A stretch of DNA of 64,000 nucleotides from Zwartia panacis (GCF_030410395.1 NZ_JAUHHF010000008.1:1-64000), one strand, 5' to 3'; shown: positions 19,947-28,663, counted from the first letter of the stretch. Notes: generated from the sequence alone by a model not told the origin. Program-made: numbers and translations.

Positions 19947-20234
19947 TTACTGGACAACCGCGAGGATTTCTTCCTCACGGATGACGAGGACTTCTTCGCC
20001 GTCGACTTTAACTGTCTGGCCGGCATACTTGCCGAACAGAACCTTGTCGCCAACTTTGACGTCCATCTTCAGGACTTTGCCATCTTCGGTTTGCTTGCCG
20101 GGACCAACAGCCAGCACCTCACCCTGATCGGGCTTTTCAGCGGCGCTCTCAGGGATAACGATGCCCGAGGCAGTTTTGCGCTCGTTGTCCAGGCGTTTGA
20201 CGATCACGCGATCGTGCAGGGGACGCAGGGCCAT
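19947..20234 (-). CDS. groES: Co-chaperonin GroES
   Basis: GroES is the 10-kDa heptameric lid of GroEL. The 95-residue protein starts [14 protein letters not shown], directly after AGGAG at ideal spacing. The mobile loop ([21 protein letters not shown]) and ILAVVQ-like end are typical. An in-frame ATG further upstream would place the CIRCE element inside the gene and is rejected. Confidence 0.98.
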   Translation of the reverse strand: MALRPLHDRVIVKRLDNERKTASGIVIPESAAEKPDQGEVLAVGPGKQTEDGKVLKMDVKVGDKVLFGKYAGQTVKVDGEEVLVIREEEILAVVQ

Positions 20235-20289
20235 GTAGAACTCCTGTTTAAAAAATATATGGGTTGTTGGAAAGACTGCGGGAGGATTG

Positions 20290-20316
20290 TTAGCACTCAC
20301 CTCAGTTGAGTGCTAA
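20290..20316 (-). promoter_or_regulatory. CIRCE operator (HrcA-binding) of groESL
   Basis: TTAGCACTC - 9 nt - GAGTGCTAA is a perfect match to the CIRCE consensus, located between the promoter and the groES ribosome-binding site. The HrcA repressor is expected to bind it and release on heat shock. hrcA itself is not in the window. Confidence 0.95.
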
Positions 20317-20343
20317 TTATAGGGGTTGTTTTGAGGATTTCAA
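20316..20343 (-). promoter_or_regulatory. Sigma-70 promoter of groESL
   Basis: On the minus strand a -35 TTGAAA (20338-20343), a 16-bp spacer and a perfect -10 TATAAT (20316-20321) abut the CIRCE element, sharing one base. This is the classic arrangement in which HrcA blocks polymerase. No sigma-32 consensus is obvious. Confidence 0.85.
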
Positions 20344-20380
20344 GTCCAAGGACGATTAATTCGCAAGATTCCCTGAATCC

Positions 20381-20845
20381 GCAGGAAGTTGGGGTGCTTT
20401 GATTTTGCTCAGCAAAATCAAACTCCCCAAGCTTCCGAAGCAAGATGAAGCTAGTTACAGCTCATGAGAAGTCGTCTCAGCTCATGGGAAGTCGTCTCAG
20501 CTCATGAGAAGTCGTCTCAGCTCATGAGAAGTCGTCTCAGCTCATGAGAAGTCGTCTCAGCGGCAAGCCGGAGCGTTTAGTTTTGCTGAGCAAAACATAA
20601 AGCGCCCCGTTTGCCTGTAAGCAGGCTGCTATCAACGCGGGAAATCACCTCGACATGAAGGAGTCTGGAGATTGCCTCAATGCAAAGAAATCAGGAGATT
20701 GCCTCAGTCTGCAGGAAGTTGGGGAGTTTGCGGAACAAAATGAAACCAGCAAAAGCTCATGAAAAGTTCACTCAGCAGCAACCCGGAGCGTTGAGTTTTG
20801 CTGAGCAAAACATCAAACGCCGCGTTTGCCTGTAACCAGGCTGCT
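20381..20845. repeat. Duplicated intergenic block with palindromes
   Basis: A block at 20381-20630 recurs in diverged form at 20711-20845. Both begin GCAGGAAGTTGGGG and contain an AGCTCATGA..AAG motif. Both then share the order CCGGAGCGTT, the palindrome GTTTTGCTGAGCAAAAC (20580-20596; 20795-20811), and GTTTGCCTGTAA.CAGGCTGCT. The first copy holds the five tandem units where the second holds one degenerate unit. A GATTTTGCTCAGCAAAATC palindrome (20401-20419) and a doubled GGAGATTGCCTCA (20667, 20694) add to the structure. The second copy ends exactly at the stop codon of the crotonase gene. No gene is seen in this 500-bp stretch. Confidence 0.85.
20461..20560. repeat. Five tandem copies of a 20-bp unit
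   Basis: The unit CTCATGAGAAGTCGTCTCAG is repeated five times without gaps; the second copy has one change (CTCATGGG). Each unit is partly self-complementary (GAGA/TCTC arms, CTCATGAG palindrome). There are no spacers, so it is not a CRISPR array. It lies between the groESL promoter and the 3' end of the crotonase gene. Confidence 0.95.
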
Positions 20846-21648
20846 TACTTACGAGCAGCGCGCCGGGCTGCCTTGGCCGCCATGAAATCGCCCACAATTT
20901 TGGCGTGCTCGGCCGTCTTGTGCACAATCGCCTGATAGGCTGCCGACAACTCCAAAAGATTGGACAGCGAAGAAGTCTGTCCCTCCCGCAACAAACGCTT
21001 CGTCATTCGAACCGCATGTGGTGAATTGACCGCCATTTTTCGAGCCAGCGTCTGCGCCGTCGATAACAACTCCTCAGCCGGCACCACGCGCGAGACCATA
21101 CCCCAGTCTAAAGCTGTTTTGGCATCGATCGCCTCGCCCGTAAACGACATTTCAGCCGCGCGGGCCATGCCAATCACGCGCGGTAAAAACCAGGCACCGC
21201 CGTCCCCCGCCACAATGCCGACCTTGACAAAACTTTCTGCAAAAGTGGCTTGCTCAGAAGCAATGCGCAAGTCGCACATACATGCCAAATCACAGCCTGC
21301 ACCAATCGCAGGACCATTGACCGCCGCGATCGTCGGCACCTCGATCTGATGAATCGCCAAAGGCAGGCGCTGAATTCCCTGACGATACTCCTGACGTAAA
21401 ACCTCAGAGCCAAAACCGGAACCGATCTGACGCTCCATCTCATCGATTTTTCCGCCAGAAGAAAAAATCGGGCCGTTCGCCGTAATAATCACCGCGCGCA
21501 CGCTGGGATCGTGCTCGATGCGATGGCACGCCTCGAGCATCGCCTCCACAATTCCAGTGCCCGTCAAGGCATTGCGCGTTTCGAGATGGTTCAGGGTCAG
21601 AGTCACGACACCCAGATCATCTTGATCGTATAAAAGAACACTACTCAT
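20845..21648 (-). CDS. Enoyl-CoA hydratase/isomerase (crotonase) family protein
   Basis: This 267-residue crotonase-fold protein has an oxyanion-hole segment FSSGGKIDEM (about 64-73) and the second one NGPAIGAGCDLACMCDLR (about 108-125). The two glutamates of classical enoyl-CoA hydratase are not kept: the first is Asp in GCDLA, and the second position is Phe in AESFVKVG. An Asp appears in AGDGGAWFLPR, as in PaaG-type isomerases. It may therefore be an isomerase or another crotonase activity on a CoA ester. The C-terminus is Ala/Arg/Lys-rich. It begins about 36 nt after the tautomerase gene, so the two probably form a small operon. Confidence 0.82.
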   Translation of the reverse strand: MSSVLLYDQDDLGVVTLTLNHLETRNALTGTGIVEAMLEACHRIEHDPSVRAVIITANGPIFSSGGKIDEMERQIGSGFGSEVLRQEYRQGIQRLPLAIHQIEVPTIAAVNGPAIGAGCDLACMCDLRIASEQATFAESFVKVGIVAGDGGAWFLPRVIGMARAAEMSFTGEAIDAKTALDWGMVSRVVPAEELLSTAQTLARKMAVNSPHAVRMTKRLLREGQTSSLSNLLELSAAYQAIVHKTAEHAKIVGDFMAAKAARRAARK

Positions 21649-21684
21649 AGTATGGAGAACCTTAAAAAATCGGTGAATGTCGAA

Positions 21685-22059
21685 TTAACGGCCCGCGGCC
21701 TTGGCCGTGATCCCGCCTGCGACGCCAAAATCAGTCGCGGGACGATCGAACAGAATCACACGGATATTCTGCTTGGAAACACCGATCGCCTGTTCGGTCG
21801 CCTCAAAGATTGCGGCGATCACAGCCGCCTTTTGGTCCTCGGTTCGCCCGCGAATCAAACCCACCGTGATCATGACCATTTCCTTGCCAATTTCACCCGC
21901 AACGATCACGTGCTCGGCGGGAATCTCCTGCAAGACAACCCGGACAGAAGCCAGTGGTGCGCCAATGCTGTCCACCACGGATTGAGTCAGTTTTTTCAGT
22001 AGTTCCGTTTTTTTCGCGGCGCTATGACCCTGAAGAATTTGAACGTTGAGCATTGGCAT
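21685..22059 (-). CDS. Two-domain 4-oxalocrotonate tautomerase family protein
   Basis: The 124-residue protein looks like two fused 4-OT-like halves of about 60 residues. The first starts with the catalytic proline (MPMLNVQIL) after Met removal. The second starts near KEMVMITVGLIRGRTEDQK, where the equivalent residue is not proline. Tautomerases use Pro-1 as general base for keto-enol shifts or related dehalogenation and decarboxylation. It lies upstream of the crotonase gene on the same strand. The substrate is unknown; a role in breakdown of an unsaturated acid is inference. Confidence 0.8.
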   Translation of the reverse strand: MPMLNVQILQGHSAAKKTELLKKLTQSVVDSIGAPLASVRVVLQEIPAEHVIVAGEIGKEMVMITVGLIRGRTEDQKAAVIAAIFEATEQAIGVSKQNIRVILFDRPATDFGVAGGITAKAAGR

Positions 22060-22136
22060 GGTGTGCTATCTTCCGAAATGAATTGAGAGGCCTGAATCCG
22101 TCAGGCGGCAGTCATTTATAAACCAAGTTCGCAATC

Positions 22137-22532
22137 ATGTCCTCACATCCCTCGCAGCACAAGAGCAAAGGTGGCTTTGGCAGAGTCCTGAAGGCGGCCG
22201 GATACTCACTCAATGGCCTGCGTGCTGCGCTGCGTTACGAGGCTGCATTCAGACAGGAGCTTTTACTGGTTCTGATTTTGGCGCCCGCCGCCTTCTGGGT
22301 GGGTAACAGCGCGGTGCAAATCATGCTTTTGCTGAGCTCGCTGGTTTTTGTCCTGATTGTCGAACTCCTGAACTCCGCGCTCGAGGCGGTTGCCGATGCG
22401 GTGACGCTTGAAAATAACGAGCTGATCGGGCGCGCCAAAGATCTGGGTAGTGCGGCTGTGCTGTTAAGCCTGCTTTTAACAGGGGCGCTCTGGGCCACCC
22501 TGCTCCTCAATAAATGGTTCGCCTTTATCTGA
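22137..22532 (+). CDS. dgkA: Diacylglycerol kinase
   Basis: DgkA is a small trimeric inner-membrane kinase that recycles diacylglycerol to phosphatidic acid, for example after periplasmic glucan or lipid A modification. Three membrane helices and the signature ELLNSALEAVADAV (about residues 80-93), then GRAKDLGSAAVLL, are visible. The 131-residue length is typical. It is divergent from the tautomerase operon, and pyrF follows 71 nt downstream. Confidence 0.93.
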   Translation: MSSHPSQHKSKGGFGRVLKAAGYSLNGLRAALRYEAAFRQELLLVLILAPAAFWVGNSAVQIMLLLSSLVFVLIVELLNSALEAVADAVTLENNELIGRAKDLGSAAVLLSLLLTGALWATLLLNKWFAFI

Positions 22533-22603
22533 TCGCGCATTATTGTTTGGGCTTTTAGGCTCTAATAGAGCTTGTCTTTAAACACGAACATCCTATATCT
22601 CTC

Positions 22604-23419
22604 ATGTCCTTTATACAAAAACTGAATGCCGCATGGGCCAGCTCCGACTCCCTCTTGATGGTGGGACTTGATCCGGACCTCACCCGGATGCCAGACGAAC
22701 TCAAAGGCAAACCCGACGCAATTTTTCAGTTTTGTAAGCAAGTCATCGATGCCACTGCGCCTTTTGTGTGCGGCTTCAAACCACAAATCGCGTATTTTGC
22801 CGCCGCAGGCGCCGAGGGTCAGCTCGAAGATCTGTGCGCCTATCTCAGGGAACAATACCCACATCTTCCTATTGTGCTCGACGCCAAGCGCGGCGACATT
22901 GGTGCGACCGCCACACAGTATGCGCAAGAGGTCTTCGGGCGTTATGGCGCGGATGCAGTCACAGTGAGTCCGTATTTGGGTGCCGACTCAGTCGAACCCT
23001 ATCTTGAATGGGAAGACCGTGGTGTGATCGTGCTTTGCCGCACGTCAAACCCCGGGGGATCTGATTTGCAATTTTTGATGACTGACGGTGTACCGCTCTA
23101 TCTGCGCGTCGCGGACCTGGTCGCAAATAAGTGGAACAAAACCGGTCAATGCGGGCTAGTAGTCGGCGCGACCTTCCCAAACGAGCTAGCCGCGGTTCGC
23201 CAGGCTGTCGGCGATAGTCTGCCACTACTGGTTCCTGGTATTGGTGCGCAGGGTGGAGATATCGCTGCCACATGCGCGGCAGGATGCAACGCACAGAAAA
23301 CAGGCATGATGATCAACTCTTCCCGCGCGATTTTGTATGCGCAGGGTGCGGGTCACTGGACAGAGGCTGCTGCGTCAGTCGCCAAACAAACGCGTGACGA
23401 CATCAACGCGCACAGATAG
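22604..23419 (+). CDS. pyrF: Orotidine 5'-phosphate decarboxylase (type 2)
   Basis: PyrF makes UMP from OMP, the last step of de novo pyrimidine synthesis. The 271-residue protein has VGLDPDL near the start and the catalytic Lys/Asp cluster [12 protein letters not shown] (about 92-103). Length and the [11 protein letters not shown] segment mark the longer type 2 (subfamily 2) enzyme. It converges with pncC. Confidence 0.95.
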   Translation: MSFIQKLNAAWASSDSLLMVGLDPDLTRMPDELKGKPDAIFQFCKQVIDATAPFVCGFKPQIAYFAAAGAEGQLEDLCAYLREQYPHLPIVLDAKRGDIGATATQYAQEVFGRYGADAVTVSPYLGADSVEPYLEWEDRGVIVLCRTSNPGGSDLQFLMTDGVPLYLRVADLVANKWNKTGQCGLVVGATFPNELAAVRQAVGDSLPLLVPGIGAQGGDIAATCAAGCNAQKTGMMINSSRAILYAQGAGHWTEAAASVAKQTRDDINAHR

Positions 23420-23449
23420 TCCACCACAGATCGTCCACGTATGAATTTT

Positions 23450-23947
23450 TCAGGTAAGCAGTGCGCAGGCTGATCGCAAAGAGTAAGCCACTGATGCGTT
23501 TCTGACCGCATCACGATCTCCCTGAAAAATCTGCGAGGCAGCATGTACGATCACACCAGAGGGCGTGCGCTGTGCAAAACCGAACCACACCAGACCAACT
23601 GGCTTCGTGGCGGTCCCACCCCCGGGGCCTGCAACGCCCGTCGTTGTGAGAGCGAGGGTGGCGCGCGGCGCCATTGCGAGCACACCTGCCGCCATCTGAC
23701 GCGCAACTTCTTCGCTCACAGCACCAAACTCCGCAAGTGTTTCGCGTGCCACGCCGAGTTGGGCGTGTTTTGCCATATTGCTGTAGGTCACCCAGCCTTG
23801 ATCAAACCAGCCGCTCGAACCCGGAATCGCGGTGACCGCTCCAGACAATAGACCGCCCGTACAGGATTCAGCAGTCGCTAACCAGCCTTGCCGGCTGAGC
23901 AGTAACTGACCGAGTTGGGCCGCCAAGGCGCGAGAATCGTTTTGCAT
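23450..23947 (-). CDS. pncC: Nicotinamide-nucleotide amidohydrolase (CinA C-terminal family)
   Basis: PncC deamidates NMN to nicotinate mononucleotide in pyridine nucleotide recycling. The 165-residue stand-alone CinA domain shows AESCTGGLLSG (about residues 26-36), TGVAGPGGGT (about 102-111) and KPVGLVWFG. It is the last gene of the leftward rib-nusB-thiL-pgpA series, 81 nt after pgpA. The gap contains a short direct repeat ATCAGCACTTC. Confidence 0.9.
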   Translation of the reverse strand: MQNDSRALAAQLGQLLLSRQGWLATAESCTGGLLSGAVTAIPGSSGWFDQGWVTYSNMAKHAQLGVARETLAEFGAVSEEVARQMAAGVLAMAPRATLALTTTGVAGPGGGTATKPVGLVWFGFAQRTPSGVIVHAASQIFQGDRDAVRNASVAYSLRSACALLT

Positions 23948-24027
23948 AAAGAGCCTTCATCGAAATTGACAAGACATACATGAGCAGATCTGAGATCAGC
24001 ACTTCTGGTATCAGCACTTCAGATGGA

Positions 24028-24540
24028 TTACGCGGGCCAGAAACGCACCACGAACGCCATGACCAAAAGTGTATAAAACGCGGCGAGCAGGTCATCGAGC
24101 ATGACGCCAGTTCCACCTTTAAAGCGCGCATCGACCTGACGGATTGGTGGCGGCTTGACCGTATCGAAAAAACGGAAAAGGATAAAAGCGATGACTTGCA
24201 TTAAAAATGAACTCGGTACCAGCCACAATACAAGCCAGAAGGCCACGAACTCATCCCAGACGATGCCAACATGGTCTTGTACGCCCATCGCATTGCTCAC
24301 GCGCTGAGCCGCCCAACAACCATAGATCAAGCAAAGTAATAAAAAAATACCAATGGCCAGATCGCTTGCGTCCGGAGAAACAAATACCCACAAGAACCAG
24401 GCCAGCAGGGTTCCCCACGTGCCAGAACCTGGTCGAATCAACCCAGAACCAAATCCAAACATCAGGATGCGACCCGGATCTGAAAACACCCAGCGCAATG
24501 TTGGCCATGTCGTGCGGTGCCTCGTTGAAACGCCCGTCAT
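24028..24540 (-). CDS. pgpA: Phosphatidylglycerophosphatase A
   Basis: PgpA dephosphorylates phosphatidylglycerol phosphate in the inner membrane. PGSGTWGTLLAW (about residues 37-48), VWDEFVAFWLVL (about 94-105) and RFFDTVKPPP are family motifs, with four hydrophobic segments. I start at the ATG just 1 nt after the thiL stop, giving 170 residues; an upstream ATG at 24582 would overlap thiL by 41 nt. The thiL-pgpA pairing is conserved in proteobacteria. Confidence 0.92.
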   Translation of the reverse strand: MTGVSTRHRTTWPTLRWVFSDPGRILMFGFGSGLIRPGSGTWGTLLAWFLWVFVSPDASDLAIGIFLLLCLIYGCWAAQRVSNAMGVQDHVGIVWDEFVAFWLVLWLVPSSFLMQVIAFILFRFFDTVKPPPIRQVDARFKGGTGVMLDDLLAAFYTLLVMAFVVRFWPA

Positions 24541-24541
24541 A

Positions 24542-25546
24542 TCAATCCCGAAAATGGTCAAAGCCCTTGGGGAGCGGCTCAATCAATTGTCCAGCCTGAT
24601 CATAAACCTCTAGCCCGGCACCCGCGACGACTTGACCGATGCGAGTCAGCGGCACACCTGCCTCCAGTCCGATCCGCTCAAAATGATCGCGCTGGTCCAC
24701 CGATGCCGTCAGACATAACTCGTACACATCGCCCCCGGCTAAAACGGCTCGCCGCCTGTCTTCGAGACTGAGATTCTGCAGCGCAGGATGAACGGGTAAT
24801 AGACCTTCATCAATTCGGGCGCCCACCCCGCTTGCATGAAGGATATGTCCTAAGTCTTGTACCAAACCATCTGAAATATCAATCGCCGCATGCGCATGGG
24901 CACTGAGTCGACGTCCTAAAAATACTCTGGGCACAGGGGTTTCGAGCGCGGCACGCGTTTGCTCGAGCAAGGTTTCGCTCAGCGCAAACAAACCTCGCGA
25001 TGGTTGTCCGGAGCCAGATTCGGTCGTCAACGAGCCCGCCAACAGTCGATATGCGACATCGGCAGCGCCAAGCACGCCAGAGACCCAAATGTCATCCCCT
25101 GCTTTTGCAGCATTTCGTCGCATGGCGTGCGCGGGATCGACTTCACCGAAAACCGTCACGCTGATGGCCACCCCAGTCTGGCTGCGCGTCGTATCGCCAC
25201 CAATCAGGACACAGCCATGCAAATCCGCAAGCGCATAAAAACCATCCGCAAAGCGCGCGATCCAGTCCTCGTCAAAAGACGGCAGCGCCAACCCCAACAA
25301 ACAAGCCACAGGTTTCGCACCCATTGCCGCCAAGTCGGAAAGATTGACTGCCAATGATTTGTGACCCAACGTGTAGGGATCTACATTGGAGAAAAAATGT
25401 CGCCCTTCGAGCAACAAATCCTTGCTTGTGGCCAACTCCAGTCCAGGTGTCACCCGAAATAGTGCGCAATCGTCCCCCCCGCCCAGCATCCCCGCAGGAA
25501 CGGGGCGCTTGAAAAAGCGGGAGATCAGATCGAATTCGGACGCCAC
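24542..25546 (-). CDS. thiL: Thiamine-monophosphate kinase
   Basis: ThiL phosphorylates thiamine monophosphate to the active diphosphate. MLGGGDDCAL (about residues 20-29), TSKDLLLEGRHF and IGGDTTRSQTG (about 116) are the AIR-synthase-fold motifs for Mg and ATP. The 334-residue length is usual. The thiamine diphosphate it makes would serve, among others, the TPP decarboxylase encoded at 40-42 kb. Confidence 0.94.
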   Translation of the reverse strand: MASEFDLISRFFKRPVPAGMLGGGDDCALFRVTPGLELATSKDLLLEGRHFFSNVDPYTLGHKSLAVNLSDLAAMGAKPVACLLGLALPSFDEDWIARFADGFYALADLHGCVLIGGDTTRSQTGVAISVTVFGEVDPAHAMRRNAAKAGDDIWVSGVLGAADVAYRLLAGSLTTESGSGQPSRGLFALSETLLEQTRAALETPVPRVFLGRRLSAHAHAAIDISDGLVQDLGHILHASGVGARIDEGLLPVHPALQNLSLEDRRRAVLAGGDVYELCLTASVDQRDHFERIGLEAGVPLTRIGQVVAGAGLEVYDQAGQLIEPLPKGFDHFRD

Positions 25547-25560
25547 GATTGTGTTCGCGA

Positions 25561-26013
25561 TCAGCGACGGGTCGCGGCCCGTAGCTCTGTGGAACGCACT
25601 TCGGCGGCCAGCTTGTCGAGTACGCCGTTGACGAACTTGAAGCCGTCCGTGCCGCCAAAAGACTTGGCAAGCTCAACCGCTTCATTGATCGCGACACGAT
25701 AAGGCACATCAATCTGATGCACCAATTCAAAACTGCCGATCAGCAGGATTCCATGCTCGATAGGAGAAAGCTCAGCGAGCGGGCGATCCACAAAGGGCAC
25801 GAATTTTTCGCGCAAGGCTGGCGCTTCTCTCATCGCGCCATGCAGCAAGGTTTGAAACCATACAGCATCGGCTTGATCGAACTCATCCTCATCTCGCAGG
25901 TGTGCTTCGATCTCACCGGCATCCTGCAAACTGTCCGTGTCCCGCACCAGCCAAGCGTATAAACCTTGCAAAGCCAGTTCGCGCGCACGACGACGCGCGC
26001 TGCGCGGGGGCAT
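25561..26013 (-). CDS. nusB: Transcription antitermination protein NusB
   Basis: NusB binds boxA RNA with NusE (S10) in rRNA antitermination; a boxA is present at 200-209. [17 protein letters not shown] at the N-terminus and [15 protein letters not shown]...[10 protein letters not shown] near the C-terminus are typical. The start is unclear. I take the ATG 10 nt after the ribH stop, which gives 150 residues and no overlap. ATGs at 26058 and 26076 would overlap the end of ribH by 35-53 nt, and none has well-spaced ribosome-binding bases. Confidence 0.92.
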   Translation of the reverse strand: MPPRSARRRARELALQGLYAWLVRDTDSLQDAGEIEAHLRDEDEFDQADAVWFQTLLHGAMREAPALREKFVPFVDRPLAELSPIEHGILLIGSFELVHQIDVPYRVAINEAVELAKSFGGTDGFKFVNGVLDKLAAEVRSTELRAATRR

Positions 26014-26023
26014 CGCCTCCGGA

Positions 26024-26542
26024 TTAACGTCTTGCTGGGGCTTGTTCAAGATCGTCATCCTCTTCGTCTTCATCATCGGCTTCGGGCTCGAGTGCCGCTA
26101 CCAGGTTCGCCATTTCAACGGCGCACTGGGCGCAGTCGCGACCTTTATCCGCGGCGCGTGCTTCGGCTTGTTCGTCTGTCTCAGTCGTCAACACACCATT
26201 GGCGACAGGAATGCCTGTTTCGAGTGCGACGCGGGCGATTGCCGAGGCGCTTTCGTTGCTGACAATTTCAAAATGATACGTTTCACCACGAATCACGGCG
26301 CCCAAGGCGATCAGTGCATCGAACTCGAAGGTTTCAGCCATGCGGGCCAATGTGACACCTAATTCCAAGGCGCCTGGCACAGTCACGACCATGATGTCTC
26401 GCTCGTCGACACCGAGGCTTTCAAGCTCCTGGAGGCAGGCATCGAGTTCGATCAAACCGATATCTTCGTTGAATCGGGCACGAACGATTCCGATATGCAG
26501 GCCCTCTCCATTCATGTCGGGGGTCAGGGTATATGGGCTCAT
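26024..26542 (-). CDS. ribH: 6,7-Dimethyl-8-ribityllumazine synthase
   Basis: RibH condenses 3,4-dihydroxy-2-butanone 4-phosphate with the ribitylamino-pyrimidine to give lumazine, the direct riboflavin precursor. [11 protein letters not shown] (about residues 17-27), TVPGALELG (about 60), [14 protein letters not shown] (about 85-98) and NGVLTTET are the conserved segments. An unusually long acidic tail ([14 protein letters not shown]) extends the protein to 172 residues, and part of that tail is also read by possible upstream nusB starts. AGGA precedes the ATG. Confidence 0.95.
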   Translation of the reverse strand: MSPYTLTPDMNGEGLHIGIVRARFNEDIGLIELDACLQELESLGVDERDIMVVTVPGALELGVTLARMAETFEFDALIALGAVIRGETYHFEIVSNESASAIARVALETGIPVANGVLTTETDEQAEARAADKGRDCAQCAVEMANLVAALEPEADDEDEEDDDLEQAPARR

Positions 26543-26552
26543 GATGTGCTTC

Positions 26553-27728
26553 CTATGTGTTACGGGTGGGAGGTTGATGATCGTAGCCGGTGACATCCAG
26601 ACCAAAGCCCGGCATGATGCTGGGCATTTTTCGGGGACGTGCCAATAAACGCATCTGCCCGACGTTGAGGTCACGCAGTATTTGCGCCCCCATGCCGTAG
26701 GTGCGCAAATCCATCCGGCCCGATTCACGCTTAACTGGCACGGGTGCTTCGCTTTGCGAGGCAATAATCTGATCGAACAACTGACTCGAAGAGCCCTGGC
26801 AGTTTAAAAATACCATCACGCCAGCCTCGGTTTCCCGGATCGCCTGCAAGGCAGTGGCAACGCCCCAACTGTGTCCGGGACTGTGCACATCGATCAAATC
26901 AAGAATGGAGGTGGGTTCGTGCACGCGCACCAACGTCTCGCGCGCGGGATCGACCACACCGTGCACCAACGCCAAATGGGGATGACCCGCTACGGTATCC
27001 CGGTATGCGATCATTTTAAATTCGCCCCAGGGCGTCTGAATCTGTCGCTCGCTGACACGCTCAATGACAGACTCATGCTCATTACGATACTGAATCAAAT
27101 CGGCAATCGTGCCGATTTTTAAATTGTGAGTACGTCCATACTCGATCAAATCAGGCAAACGCGCCATCGTGCCGTCTGGCTTCAAAATCTCACAGATCAC
27201 AGCAGCAGGCGTCAGTCCAGCCATCGCTGTCAGATCGCAACCCGCCTCAGTGTGACCCGCTCGCACCAGAACACCGCCTGGCACAGCGCGCAGGGGGAAA
27301 ATATGGCCTGGCTGCACGAGATCGGAAGGCTTGGCATCACGCGCCACAGCCACACGCACGGTTCTGGCGCGGTCTGCGACCGAAATACCTGTTTCAACGC
27401 CCTCGGCGGCCTCGATCGACACAGTAAAGTTTGTGCCATACGGTGTGCCGTTACGATTAGACATCAACGGCAACTCGAGCTGTCGGCATCGTTCTTCTGT
27501 CAGCGTCAGACAGACCAGCCCGCGGCCGTGGGTCACCATGAAATTGATAGCTTCGGGTGTGACAAACTCGGCGGCCATCACAAGGTCGCCCTCGTTTTCA
27601 CGGTCTTCCTCGTCCACCAATATGACCATACGGCCCATTTTCAGCTCGGAGATGATCTCGGAAACCGGAGATATCGCGGCCGCAAGTTCGGCGTCCAGAG
27701 ACGCGACGGGAGAAGGTTTGACAGACAT
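26553..27728 (-). CDS. ribB: 3,4-Dihydroxy-2-butanone-4-phosphate synthase with degenerate GTP cyclohydrolase II-like domain
   Basis: The N-terminal domain (about residues 15-215) is an intact RibB with [16 protein letters not shown] and [14 protein letters not shown], forming dihydroxybutanone phosphate from ribulose 5-phosphate. The C-terminal part (about 220-390) has the RibA fold layout (VRVHEP, LNCQGSS) but lacks the three zinc-binding cysteines (the GDxxxSxRCDC motif) and the catalytic RQEGRG-type segment. It should not hydrolyse GTP; this is the RibBX-type arrangement. A separate RibA must exist elsewhere. Start MSVKPSPV is chosen; a longer frame reaches 27791. No FMN riboswitch is visible in the 75 bp upstream. 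Confidence 0.92.
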   Translation of the reverse strand: MSVKPSPVASLDAELAAAISPVSEIISELKMGRMVILVDEEDRENEGDLVMAAEFVTPEAINFMVTHGRGLVCLTLTEERCRQLELPLMSNRNGTPYGTNFTVSIEAAEGVETGISVADRARTVRVAVARDAKPSDLVQPGHIFPLRAVPGGVLVRAGHTEAGCDLTAMAGLTPAAVICEILKPDGTMARLPDLIEYGRTHNLKIGTIADLIQYRNEHESVIERVSERQIQTPWGEFKMIAYRDTVAGHPHLALVHGVVDPARETLVRVHEPTSILDLIDVHSPGHSWGVATALQAIRETEAGVMVFLNCQGSSSQLFDQIIASQSEAPVPVKRESGRMDLRTYGMGAQILRDLNVGQMRLLARPRKMPSIMPGFGLDVTGYDHQPPTRNT

Positions 27729-27802
27729 GATGGCGTTATGCAGGGGCACGTGTAAACACCTATTATAGAATCCCCTTAACAAAGCACACACAGAATCCTC
27801 CC

Positions 27803-28663
27803 ATGCAAGCTCTCAGCAGCCTTTCTCAGCAGCAAGCCGCCAAGATTCGCTTTGTTTTGAGCGACATTGACGACACCATCACGACGGAGGGTCGCATGAC
27901 GAGTCGCGCTTATTACGCTTTGGAACAATTATCTGCAGCAGGAATCGTGGTGATTCCGATCACAGGACGGCCTGCAGGCTGGTGTGACCACATTGCCCGG
28001 ATGTGGCCCGTATTTGCTGTGGTGGGGGAAAACGGTGCTTTTTACATGCGGTACGACCATACCGCCAAAAAAATGATCACGCATCATTTTGCTGACTCGG
28101 CACAACGCCAGATTAATCGCCAAAAGTTAAACGAACTCTCCGCGCAAATACTACGGGCAGTACCCGGATGCGGACTGGCCAGCGATCAAAACTATCGAGA
28201 AGCCGATTTGGCGATCGATTTTTGCGAGGATGTCCCACCATTAAACGAATCCGAGGTACAAAGGATCGTGAACATGTTCAAGCAAGTTGGCGCGCAAGCC
28301 AAAGTGAGCTCGATTCATGTCAATGGCTGGTTTGGCGATTACGACAAACTGTCAATGACCAAGACTTTATTCGCACGCGAGTGTGGGCTCAACCTGCAGG
28401 ACCAGCTGGAAACAGCCTTATTTATCGGCGACTCACCCAATGACGAACCGATGTTCGAGTTTTTTAACTTTTCGGTTGGCGTGGCCAATATCCAAGGCCA
28501 GCTTCATCGTTTGAAGCACCCTCCCAAATTCGTGACGCCATCACGAGGTGGCGAGGGTTTTGTAGAAATGGTGGAGTACTTGCTCCAGGCAAGGGGGGAG
28601 GATGGCGATGTCAGAACAAGAGCTCAAGCTCAATGTGCCCGTCAAGGCTCAAGCCCGCGTTGA
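27803..28663 (+). CDS. HAD-superfamily (Cof-type IIB) phosphatase
   Basis: A cytoplasmic HAD hydrolase of 286 residues. Motif I is SDIDDT (about 20-25), motif II lies in ITGRPAGW, the motif III lysine is probably in YDKLSMTK, and motif IV is FIGDSPNDEPMF (about 212-223). The layout resembles sugar-phosphate or mannosyl-3-phosphoglycerate phosphatases, but the substrate is not evident. The last 56 nt overlap the start of the next gene in another frame, so its Arg/Gln-rich C-terminus is constrained by that gene. The gene is divergent from ribB. Confidence 0.85.
   Translation: MQALSSLSQQQAAKIRFVLSDIDDTITTEGRMTSRAYYALEQLSAAGIVVIPITGRPAGWCDHIARMWPVFAVVGENGAFYMRYDHTAKKMITHHFADSAQRQINRQKLNELSAQILRAVPGCGLASDQNYREADLAIDFCEDVPPLNESEVQRIVNMFKQVGAQAKVSSIHVNGWFGDYDKLSMTKTLFARECGLNLQDQLETALFIGDSPNDEPMFEFFNFSVGVANIQGQLHRLKHPPKFVTPSRGGEGFVEMVEYLLQARGEDGDVRTRAQAQCARQGSSPR

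Noticed and set aside
20461-20560. The tandem repeats as a CRISPR array
   Set aside because: Units are contiguous 20-bp copies without spacers, and no cas gene is present.
23980-24024. ATCAGCACTTC direct repeat as an attachment site
   Set aside because: The two copies are only a few bases apart, and there is no integrase or flanking mobile gene.
27729-27802. FMN riboswitch upstream of ribB
   Set aside because: Only about 75 bp separate ribB from the divergent gene, too little for the conserved RFN fold, and none of its motifs are visible.
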